From contig JAVBRE010000019.1 of the NCBI GenBank assembly GCA_031548325.1, positions 1 to 16,186 of the forward strand: a stretch of 16,186 bases of DNA, read 5' to 3'. This DNA is from FLUQ01 sp031548325 (lineage in GTDB: Bacteria > Desulfobacterota > Desulfovibrionia > Desulfovibrionales > Desulfovibrionaceae). How positions within the stretch are numbered: position 1 is the first letter of the stretch; the number at the start of each line of letters is the position of its first letter. Positions 1 to 9,217 of the stretch are shown piece after piece. A program made the position numbers and the translations under genes. The notes under the pieces are model-generated. The model ran no database searches, was not told the DNA's origin, and saw only the letters and a program-made list of their open reading frames with translations.

Positions 1-46
1 CTTATGATATTATATATCTGATATTGCACATGGCATAAAATACAAT

Positions 47-74
47 CGGGGCTCTTCCCGCTGGAAGAGCCCCG
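47..74 (-). terminator. Rho-independent terminator of flgE
   Basis: A perfect 12-bp inverted repeat (47-58 with 63-74) closes a 4-base loop. Read on the minus strand it is followed by a T-rich run (ATTGTATTTTATG, 46 downward). The plus-strand exit has no T-run, so it acts on minus-strand transcripts. It starts 27 bases past the flgE stop, which makes flgE the last, and probably the only, gene of its transcript. Confidence 0.88.
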
Positions 75-101
75 TCCGCGTCAAGCCCGAAGGGGAAAAG
101 G

Positions 102-1610
102 TCAGCGTTTCAGCTCAAGCGCCCGCTGCAGCATGGCGTCGGACGTCGTGACTATTTTGCTGTTCATCTGAAAACCGCGCTGCGTGATGATCATGCTGGT
201 GAACTCTTTGGCCAGATCAACGTTGGACTGTTCAAGCGACAGCTCCGCCAGGCTGCCGAAGTTTTCCGTTTGCGGAAAGCCCGACTCGGTATTGCCCGCC
301 GCCGCGGGTGCGGAAAAATGGTTGCCGCCTTCACGGCGTAAACCGTCTTCGCTGGTAAAGCGGTAGAGCGGGATGCGGTACAGGTCCTGATCCTGGCCGT
401 TGCTGTACTTGCCGGTCATATACCCGTCGCCGTCGATGGTCAGGCTGGTCAGATGACCTTCGGCGTATCCGTCCTGGCTGGAGGTCACGCTGGCTGACGA
501 ACCGGCGTAGTTGGTGCTGTGCGCGGCGGAAACCTCGCGCGCCGCTTTTGTGTACAACCCGGAAGGATCGGCGTTAACGGCGGCGGCGGAGGAATAGTCG
601 TTCGTCCAGGCGCCGTTCAATTGCAGGCCAAGGTCAAGGGTGATGGCCTGGGGGGCGGCCCCGGCAAAAGAGGCGGCAAAGGAAGGAAAGCCGTTTTCGC
701 CGAACGATGCCGGCGTCCAGTCGGAAAGATTTGCCGTGTTTCCGTCGGAAGGGGGCACAAACATGGTCATGTCCGCGATATCCCCATCGGACGTGAAAGT
801 TATGGTGCCGGCCGCGAAAAGACCCGCGCCTTTTGTGTTCGCAGCGGCGGATCCGTCTTCTTCCGGGTTTGTTCCCAGAGTGTACTGGTAGACTTTTTTA
901 CCGTCGAATGTCCCCACATAGTCATAGTAGGCGTTCATCGTTTGCAGCGCGCCCGTGGAGTCATAGACCGGCAGCGTTTCCGTGTATCCGTATTGGGAAG
1001 AGGAGAGGGGCGTAGAATTTGTTCCGTCCCAGGCGGTTGCCAGGCTGAAAAAAGGATTCGAGGCATCCGAAGTCTGGGCTGCGGTCATACCCAGGTTTTC
1101 GATCAGCGTGAGGGAGGTGGTGGCCCTGGGAGCCATATAGCCCTGGCCGGATTCGCTGAAGTCGAGTTTAACCGGCGTTGCGGCATCCGACACCACGCCG
1201 TCGGTGATTTTATTGGCCAGCAGAGAGTAGCCGCTGGGGTCGATCAGGTCCCCTTCTTTGGTAAAGCGGAAGTTGCCGGCCCTGGTGTATTCCGTGACGC
1301 CGTTCAACTGGACGCCGAAGAAGCCTTTGCCGGATATGGCCATATCGGTGGGTTCGCTGCCCGCCATGAAGCTTCCCTGCTGGAACATGGTGCGGTTGGT
1401 TTCAACCGAAACGCCGAGCCCTTTCTGGGACAGGTTGGTGATGCTGTTGGAACTGGCCGACGCGACAGTGGCGCTGGTCAGATCCTCATACAGCATCATG
1501 GCGGACTTGAACGCAACTGTGTTCACGTTGGCGATGTTGTTGGATATGGAACTCATGCCCTCGCCCAGACTGACGAGGCCCGTGGCTCCGATATACAAAG
1601 AACTCATCAT
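102..1610 (-). CDS. flgE: Flagellar hook protein FlgE
   Basis: FlgE is the structural subunit of the flagellar hook, the curved joint between the basal-body rod and the filament; it is exported by the flagellar type III system. The product is 502 residues. The N-terminus shows the rod/hook family signature (SLYIGATGL, then SNNIANVNTVAFKS), followed by ISGKGFFGVQ and EYTRAGNFRF. The C-terminus holds the second signature (SNVDLAKEFTSMIITQRGFQ) and ends in a helical heptad region. Such termini pair as a coiled coil; the Ser/Thr/Gly/Ala-rich middle would be the exposed hook domain. An open frame continues 88 codons upstream to 1874, but that stretch overlaps the kinase start, lacks family character and contains the sigma-54 promoter (1705-1720). 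The start at 1610 has GGGAG 8 bases upstream. A second ATG follows directly at 1607. FlgE is favoured over FlgF or FlgG by its length and large middle region. Confidence 0.95.
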   Translation of the reverse strand: MMSSLYIGATGLVSLGEGMSSISNNIANVNTVAFKSAMMLYEDLTSATVASASSNSITNLSQKGLGVSVETNRTMFQQGSFMAGSEPTDMAISGKGFFGVQLNGVTEYTRAGNFRFTKEGDLIDPSGYSLLANKITDGVVSDAATPVKLDFSESGQGYMAPRATTSLTLIENLGMTAAQTSDASNPFFSLATAWDGTNSTPLSSSQYGYTETLPVYDSTGALQTMNAYYDYVGTFDGKKVYQYTLGTNPEEDGSAAANTKGAGLFAAGTITFTSDGDIADMTMFVPPSDGNTANLSDWTPASFGENGFPSFAASFAGAAPQAITLDLGLQLNGAWTNDYSSAAAVNADPSGLYTKAAREVSAAHSTNYAGSSASVTSSQDGYAEGHLTSLTIDGDGYMTGKYSNGQDQDLYRIPLYRFTSEDGLRREGGNHFSAPAAAGNTESGFPQTENFGSLAELSLEQSNVDLAKEFTSMIITQRGFQMNSKIVTTSDAMLQRALELKR

Positions 1611-1704
1611 GGGATCTGCTCCCGCTTTTTTTCGCCGGGGCGCACTTCCTTGTGTGCCCGCGGCAAGATATGCACCGGGAAAATCCTTCCCTGGGGGAAG
1701 CAAA

Positions 1705-1720
1705 AGCAGAAAGCGTGCCA
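1705..1720 (-). promoter_or_regulatory. Sigma-54 (-24/-12) promoter of flgE
   Basis: On the minus strand the sequence reads TGGCACGCTTTCTGCT. It matches the TGGCACG-N4-TTGCW consensus at every position but one (CTGCT for TTGCT). The GG (1719-1718) and GC (1707-1706) are exactly 10 bases apart. Transcription would begin near 1695, giving a leader of about 85 bases before the ATG at 1610. Sigma-54 control of hook genes is known in many polar flagellates; the activator is not in this window. Confidence 0.82.
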
Positions 1721-1774
1721 GCGGCAAAAAGGGTGCGGTCTCCAGGTTTCTTGCGCCGCCCGGACATGCGGAGA

Positions 1775-1803
1775 TTGAACATTCCTTTGCCATGAGATAC
1801 GAT
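1775..1803 (+). promoter_or_regulatory. Possible sigma-70 promoter of the hybrid kinase gene
   Basis: TTGAAC (1775-1780) and TACGAT (1798-1803) are separated by 17 bases; each hexamer matches consensus at 4 of 6 positions. The predicted start site near 1810 leaves a leader of about 23 bases before the ATG at 1833. This is a moderate match only, supported by position and ideal spacing. Confidence 0.4.
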
Positions 1804-1822
1804 GCGCGCACTTTGATCTGAT

Positions 1823-1826
1823 GGAG
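1823..1826 (+). promoter_or_regulatory. Ribosome binding site that decides the kinase start
   Basis: GGAG ends 6 bases before the ATG at 1833. The upstream in-frame ATG at 1821 has no purine-rich site before it and itself overlaps this Shine-Dalgarno sequence, so 1833 is the better start. Confidence 0.6.
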
Positions 1827-1832
1827 AAATAT

Positions 1833-4727
<2,895 letters not shown>

Positions 4728-4739
4728 TGGGCCAGGTCG

Positions 4740-4810
4740 GCCTTTGAGGGCGTCCGCAACGGCTGCGAGGGCTTTGTCCATCAGGCCGTCGTCGGCTTGC
4801 GTTCTCATAT
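4740..4810 (-). pseudogene. 3'-end relic of the class V aminotransferase gene (direct repeat copy 1)
   Basis: These 71 bases match 11229-11299, the last 23 codons of the intact aminotransferase gene, at 70 of 71 positions and in the same orientation. The sole difference inside is T at 4805 for C at 11294 (Gly346 to Arg). Just outside, the stop codon TGA has become CGA (G at 4739 for A at 11228). No start or upstream part of the gene is present, so nothing is likely to be expressed. It begins 13 bases after the kinase stop. It reads as the displaced 3' end left behind when the DNA between the copies was inserted; a lost second aminotransferase gene is the alternative. Confidence 0.85.
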
Positions 4811-4863
4811 TCAATCTGGCTCGCCGTTAAGCGACTATTTCAAACGTAAAATGCCCTGGAATC

Positions 4864-4903
4864 ACACCGGCCGGAAAGCGTGGTTTCCGACCGGTGTTTT
4901 TTT
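4864..4903 (+). terminator. Rho-independent terminator after the hybrid kinase
   Basis: Arms 4864-4877 and 4884-4897 pair over 14 positions with one C-A mismatch around a 6-base loop, followed by seven T (4897-4903). The T-run orients it to the plus strand, ending the kinase transcript about 140 bases past its stop. Read from the minus strand, the same hairpin follows the BKACE stop (4929) but lacks a T-run, so it would end that transcript only weakly. Confidence 0.83.
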
Positions 4904-4928
4904 GTTGTGCTTTGCGAATCCACGCAGC

Positions 4929-5747
4929 TCACGAACGCAGTCCCAAAATAGCCCTTGTTTCTGCCGGGTTCGCTATTTCACGACCGGCCTCGCGAACCAG
5001 GCGGGCTGCCCGCTCCACAAGGCTCATGTTTGTGGCGGGAACATTTTTGGCGTACAGCAGATTGTCTTCCAGACCAACGCGAATATGCCCACCCAACGCG
5101 AGGGTGGCCAAAAGGATCGGCAGATGCCCCTTTCCTACGCCAAAGGCGCTCCAGGTGGCGTTCGCCGGGATAGCCTGCCTGAGATACATGAGGCTTTGCA
5201 CGTCGGCTTCCATGCCTCCTCTGACGCCAAGTACAAACTGAAAATGCAACGGTTCGCGCAAAATGCCCATCTGCGCATATCCCAAAGCATTGCTGATCAT
5301 GCCGCTGTCAAATATTACAATTTCAGGCTTGGTATTTGTTTCCAGCATGACCATTGCTAAAGATTCCAAAAAATCAGGCGGATTAAGAAAGACGTTTTTA
5401 TTCCCCCAGTTCATGGACCCGCAGTCGAAAGACGCCATTTCTGGTTGCAATTCTCTGACCGGCTGAATTCTGACCTCGTTGGAAGCCCCGCGCAGCCCTG
5501 CCGTAGTGATGTTAATGACGATATCGCAACGATCTTGAATAATTTTAATTGTTTGTCGGAACCGGTCAACGTTCAATGAGCCATTGCCGTGTTCATCGCG
5601 CATGTGCAGATGCGCTATGGCGGCTCCACGCTCCCAGCAGGCCACAACGTCCCCGGCAATCTCTTCGGGGTCATACGGAACCGCGGGGTTCTCCTTCTTG
5701 TTGGGCCACTGGCCGTTGGGGGCTACGGTGATGATTGTCTTTGTCAT
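4929..5747 (-). CDS. Beta-keto acid cleavage enzyme (BKACE, DUF849 / Kce family)
   Basis: Kce-family enzymes are Zn-dependent TIM barrels that condense a beta-keto acid with acetyl-CoA and split it into acetoacetate and a shorter acyl-CoA; the founding member acts on 3-keto-5-aminohexanoate in lysine fermentation. This 272-residue protein has the usual length. It shows the N-terminal VAPNG motif, the metal pair His46/His48 in HLHMRD, SFDCGSMNWG, a conserved acidic EIVIFDSG strand, and Glu227 in RVGLEDN as the likely third metal ligand. The start has a purine-rich site (AGGTAGGGA) that overlaps the stop of the TRAP permease; only 6 bases separate the genes, so they are likely translationally coupled. 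The substrate cannot be read from sequence. The lysine pathway partners (kamA, kdd, kal) are absent nearby, which argues against that substrate. Confidence 0.92.
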   Translation of the reverse strand: MTKTIITVAPNGQWPNKKENPAVPYDPEEIAGDVVACWERGAAIAHLHMRDEHGNGSLNVDRFRQTIKIIQDRCDIVINITTAGLRGASNEVRIQPVRELQPEMASFDCGSMNWGNKNVFLNPPDFLESLAMVMLETNTKPEIVIFDSGMISNALGYAQMGILREPLHFQFVLGVRGGMEADVQSLMYLRQAIPANATWSAFGVGKGHLPILLATLALGGHIRVGLEDNLLYAKNVPATNMSLVERAARLVREAGREIANPAETRAILGLRS

Positions 5748-5753
5748 AATTCC

Positions 5754-7688
5754 CTACCTGAATAGTTCGCGATTTTCGTCATGTTGAGTATCTGTTCCAC
5801 GCTGGTTCACGGTGTGGCCAACCTGGCCGGCAATCGGCGCCACTTTATTTGCCCGCACTCTGCGCCATTGGATCAGACAGACAAGTCCGATCAGCCCGAT
5901 GCCCGCCAAGTCCGTGCGCCAGCCGGGTATAATGAGCACCAGCCCCCCTGCGGCCAAAATAAATCGTTCCAACCACCTACATAAAGTAATCAGTTGTCCT
6001 TGCAACCCGGCGGCCAACCCGCAGCACCCGATGAGGGCGGTAATCACAGCGAAAAAAGTCTCCTGCAGCGGCCCTTGAAACAGCAGGGATTCGTTATAGG
6101 CAAACATAAACGGCACGATATACGCCGCGATGCCGAAAACAACGGCCTTGAGTCCGACCTGCATGGGTTTGGCTTCGGCAATGCCCGCCGCCGTGAATGC
6201 CGCGAGAGCCACTGGTGGGGTGATGGTTGAAACGGTGCCAAAATACAGAATGAAAAAATGCGCCTGCATCTGACTGAGGCCGACTTCGGTCAGGGCCGGT
6301 CCCACAAGCACGGCCAGCATCAGATACGCGGCTACCGTGGGCATGCCCATGCCGAGTACGATGGACGTGAACATGGTGAGCAAAAGCAGGATAAACAAGC
6401 TTCCGTCAGCAACGGATATCAGGATGCTGGAAATGGTGACGCCAAGCCCGGTCAGGTTGATCATCCCGGTGATAATCCCGGCGACGGCGCAGGTAACAGC
6501 CACTTCAACCATGCGGACCCCGCCGTCGCGTAAGGAGATCAGAAAGCCGTTCAAATCCAGCCTGGTGTTCTTGCGCATCATGCAGGCGGCGATCGTGGCC
6601 ACAACAGCCCAAAATGCTGAAAAACCCGGCGAGTACATGGATGAAAGCATGTACACAAGCACACCAAACGGAAAAACCAGGTGCAGGCCCTGCTTCAGCG
6701 TATCGCCAAAGTTCGGCAGGTCCGCGCTTGGCGTGCCTTGCAGGCCCAGTTTGATGGCGCTGAAATGCACCATTGCGAATATGGTTACAAAATACAGCAA
6801 GGCCGAAGGAACGGCAGCTATGCAAATCTGGATGTACGGAATGCCTGTAAGCTCCGACATGACAAATGCCGCGGAAGCCATGATCGGCGGCATAATCTGA
6901 CCGCCAGTGGAAGCGACGGCTTCAATAGCGCCGGCGGTTGTCGCATTGTACCCGGCGCGTTTCATGAGCGGGATGGTGAACGTGCCGGTTACAGCGACAT
7001 TGGCCGGAGCCGAACCGGAAATAGTTCCCATCAGAGCGCTGCTGACCACCGCCGCCTTGGCCGGACCGCCGCGCGAGCGGCCTGTCAAAGAAAAAGCCAC
7101 GTCGATAAACATCTTGCCCGCCCCGGAGTGATCCAAGAACGAACCAAAAATGACGAACAGAGTGATCATGTTGGCTGAGACATTCAGCGGCACGCCGTAT
7201 ATGCCCGAGGTCGTCATATACATCTGATAAGCGATACGTTCGACGGAATAGCCGCGGTTGGCCAAGAAACCTGGAAGATACGGCCCCAAAAGTCCCATAC
7301 ACAGGAAGGCGACCGCGATAAGCGCAATGACCCAGCCCACGGTCCGCCTCGCAGCTTCTAATACCAGTACGACCATGATCACCCCGAACACGATGTCGGG
7401 TTTCGTCACCTGGCCCACACGCTGGATGAACGACTCGTAGGTAACGATAAGATACGCAGCCACCAGGACGCTCGAGGCGGCCAAAAACAGGGCTACGGGC
7501 GTGTCCCAGGATTTTTTCGCCGTCTCGCCGCGCTTGGGGATGACGAGAAAGGCCAGAACCATGATGAACCCAAGGTGCCATGCCCCCATAAGCTGGTCCG
7601 GCAAGCTTGCAAAGCCGCTCGTATATAAATGGAACAGGGAAAATGCCACACCGGTGCCAAACACTATCCATCGCCGAAGGTTGTACAT
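5754..7688 (-). CDS. TRAP transporter permease, fused 4TM/12TM (DctQM-type, TAXI-associated)
   Basis: This is the inner-membrane component of a tripartite ATP-independent periplasmic transporter, which imports organic acids with a sodium or proton gradient. The 644-residue protein carries both membrane subunits in one chain: an N-terminal set of about 4 spans (residues 1-125, small Q-like part) and a DctM-like part. Family blocks seen include FGSFLDHSGAGKMFIDVA, GRSRGGPAKAAVVSSALMG, GSAPANVAVTGTFTIPLMK, and GGQIMPPIMASAAFVM. The hydrophilic tail (last 30 or so residues) is cytoplasmic-like. The start at 7688 has GAGAG about 7 bases upstream. It lies between the binding protein and the BKACE gene in one minus-strand operon, so the imported solute is probably the BKACE substrate or its precursor. 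Confidence 0.95.
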   Translation of the reverse strand: MYNLRRWIVFGTGVAFSLFHLYTSGFASLPDQLMGAWHLGFIMVLAFLVIPKRGETAKKSWDTPVALFLAASSVLVAAYLIVTYESFIQRVGQVTKPDIVFGVIMVVLVLEAARRTVGWVIALIAVAFLCMGLLGPYLPGFLANRGYSVERIAYQMYMTTSGIYGVPLNVSANMITLFVIFGSFLDHSGAGKMFIDVAFSLTGRSRGGPAKAAVVSSALMGTISGSAPANVAVTGTFTIPLMKRAGYNATTAGAIEAVASTGGQIMPPIMASAAFVMSELTGIPYIQICIAAVPSALLYFVTIFAMVHFSAIKLGLQGTPSADLPNFGDTLKQGLHLVFPFGVLVYMLSSMYSPGFSAFWAVVATIAACMMRKNTRLDLNGFLISLRDGGVRMVEVAVTCAVAGIITGMINLTGLGVTISSILISVADGSLFILLLLTMFTSIVLGMGMPTVAAYLMLAVLVGPALTEVGLSQMQAHFFILYFGTVSTITPPVALAAFTAAGIAEAKPMQVGLKAVVFGIAAYIVPFMFAYNESLLFQGPLQETFFAVITALIGCCGLAAGLQGQLITLCRWLERFILAAGGLVLIIPGWRTDLAGIGLIGLVCLIQWRRVRANKVAPIAGQVGHTVNQRGTDTQHDENRELFR

Positions 7689-7741
7689 ATTGCACTCTCG
7701 GTTGCTGCACGTTAGCTTGAATAGAGAAATGGACGCAGGAA

Positions 7742-7774
7742 ATTCAAGAGCAGGTTTTTTCCCCGCCCTTGAAT
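7742..7774 (-). promoter_or_regulatory. Intercistronic mRNA stem-loop between TAXI protein and TRAP permease genes
   Basis: On the minus strand, 7774-7762 pairs with 7754-7742 over 13 base pairs (two of them G-U) around a loop of one G and six A. Only a weak TT follows, so it is not a full terminator. It lies in the 105-base gap after the binding-protein gene. Such hairpins stabilise the upstream message or partly end transcription, raising binding protein over permease. Confidence 0.6.
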
Positions 7775-7793
7775 CCGGCTGGCAGGCAGTGGT

Positions 7794-8771
7794 TTATTTC
7801 AAAAAACGCTCCACTCCCTTTGCTTTTTTTTCCTTAAAATAGCGCAATGCGCCCGGATGCAGGGGAATCGGCGTGGCGGCTATGGCGTTGTCCAATTCAA
7901 GGGTTTTGAAAACCGGGTGGATGTTTTTCAGCTTATCAAGGCTTGAGAACACGGCTTCGGTCATTTTGTACACCACATCCTCTGGAAGTTTGGGGTCTAG
8001 AATCAGCAAGGAATTATTAAGAATTGTCGGATACGCGGACATACCTTTGTAAGAGCCGGCGGGCAAAGTCACGCTATAATAATAGGGGTACTGGGCGTGT
8101 AGTTTCTCCGCCCCTTTCTTGGTGGTGGGGATATAATTGAGGTCACGGGCTATGGCCAGTTCCTGAATGGTGGCCGACGGCACACCGGTTGTCCACAGCA
8201 TGACGTCTATGCGTCCGTCCTTCAGCGCAGCGGCCTGTTCAGCCTGGCCCATATAAAATGGTTTGACGTCTGTCAGTTCTATACCATGAGCCCATAGCCA
8301 ATAGCGTCCGTCAAAGTAGTTCGCCGAGCCCTGCAAACCGATGCCGACTCGTTTTCCCTTGATGTCGTTGACTGTTTTTATGCCGCTTGAAGCCAGCGAC
8401 AAACTCGCCTGATACCGGTTTTCCAGAGAAAACCAAGCCAAGACGCTTTTCGGCTTGCCTTCATAGAGCCCCGTTCCTTCATAAGCGCTTATGCCCGTGG
8501 GCACCACGGCAAACCCAACCTCCATATCCCCCTTGATAATGCGGCGGGCGTTTTCATCGGCCCCTGAAGTTTCTTCTACAGAAATCTGGTACCCTGGAAT
8601 CTTTCCTTTGAGTACGTCGGCAAGCCCGGCACCCATAGGATACCAAGTGCTGCCGATTTTCGCGGTACCGATGGAAAGGAATTTGCCTGCGGCGAACGCG
8701 GCCTGCGGCAAGGCCAGGGTCAGAACAACGCTACAAACCAGAAGTCGCTGCAACAAAAAGGATTTTTTCAT
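7794..8771 (-). CDS. TAXI-family TRAP transporter solute-binding protein
   Basis: This is the periplasmic substrate-binding subunit of the TRAP system. The 325-residue precursor has a clear Sec signal peptide: MKKS, a hydrophobic core, and a likely cut after AAFA (about residue 27). The mature part shows TAXI family features: GTAKIGSTWYPMGAGLADVL near the N-terminus, the EETSGADENARRIIKGDMEVGFA segment, GIGLQGSANYFDGRYW, the DGRIDVMLWTTGVPSATI strand, and a C-terminal PLHPGALRYFKEK. The start at 8771 has GAGGAAA a few bases upstream. It is the first gene of the operon, about 79 bases downstream of the predicted sigma-54 start site. The ligand is unknown; known TAXI proteins mostly bind carboxylates such as glutamate. 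Confidence 0.93.
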   Translation of the reverse strand: MKKSFLLQRLLVCSVVLTLALPQAAFAAGKFLSIGTAKIGSTWYPMGAGLADVLKGKIPGYQISVEETSGADENARRIIKGDMEVGFAVVPTGISAYEGTGLYEGKPKSVLAWFSLENRYQASLSLASSGIKTVNDIKGKRVGIGLQGSANYFDGRYWLWAHGIELTDVKPFYMGQAEQAAALKDGRIDVMLWTTGVPSATIQELAIARDLNYIPTTKKGAEKLHAQYPYYYSVTLPAGSYKGMSAYPTILNNSLLILDPKLPEDVVYKMTEAVFSSLDKLKNIHPVFKTLELDNAIAATPIPLHPGALRYFKEKKAKGVERFLK

Positions 8772-8860
8772 TGATTTTCCTCACATGTGACAGAGTGTTA
8801 TGGTTTTGCCAGCCGCTCATCACACCGCCGTGCAGTATGCGCTGGTAGTAGTCTGACAAC

Positions 8861-8876
8861 AGCAAAACTTGTTCCA
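8861..8876 (-). promoter_or_regulatory. Sigma-54 (-24/-12) promoter of the TAXI-TRAP-BKACE operon
   Basis: The minus strand reads TGGAACAAGTTTTGCT. It matches TGGCAC-N5-TTGCW except for one base (A for C at the fourth position). GG (8875-8874) and GC (8863-8862) are 10 bases apart as required. The start site would be near 8850. The divergent neighbour is a sigma-54 activator with intact GAFTGA loop, which fits. Confidence 0.8.
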
Positions 8877-9217
8877 ATAGAACATTCTTTCTGCGCTTGC
8901 TGAACATCACTGAATTACAGGTTTTTTTTCTAAATACCCTGCGCCCGGAGATACGCGCGTCCCGGCGGAATTTCAATATGTTGCAAAATACTTCAACCTA
9001 TGATCTATTTTAAAACAACCTGTGGCTCTTTTCACGAAATGATTTTCTTAAAGGTGTGCTGATTGATGGGAATTTTTGTTCGCTGCCAAGAAAGACGAAT
9101 TCCGGGCGGAGCGAAGTGTATCAGGCCATACATGAGCTTTGCGCGGGAAGAGTCCGACGCCGGCAGCGGGAAAAAACGCCGTTTGCCAGCACATCCTTAA
9201 TACAACACGGGCATGTC
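8877..9217. other. Divergent regulatory region between operon and activator gene
   Basis: This roughly 340-base stretch is AT-rich compared with its neighbours. It holds a T8 run (8922-8929), an 8-bp palindrome ACGCGCGT (8953-8960) and repeated TTCAA/TTGCAA half-sites (8971-8997). Activator binding sites for the -24/-12 promoter should lie here. No convincing sigma-70 promoter for the activator was found. An in-frame open stretch from GTG 9056 or GTG 9116 runs into the activator gene, but it has no family character and may be untranslated leader. Confidence 0.4.
8980..8997. promoter_or_regulatory. Candidate upstream activator site (imperfect palindrome)
   Basis: GTTGCA, 6 bases, then TTCAAC form an inverted repeat with one mismatch per arm, about 105 bp upstream of the -24 element. 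Distance and symmetry suit an enhancer-binding protein with a Fis-type HTH. The same half-site recurs at about 8972. No experimental motif for this regulator was available to compare. Confidence 0.25.

Noticed and set aside
519..1778. Long plus-strand open frame (419 codons) opposite flgE
   Set aside because: The frame is antisense to a clear FlgE gene, has no recognisable domain and has low-complexity Gly/Arg-rich composition typical of GC-rich shadow frames.
8922..8929. T8 run as a terminator in the divergent region
   Set aside because: Only a 3-bp CTG/CAG stem precedes it, too weak for termination.
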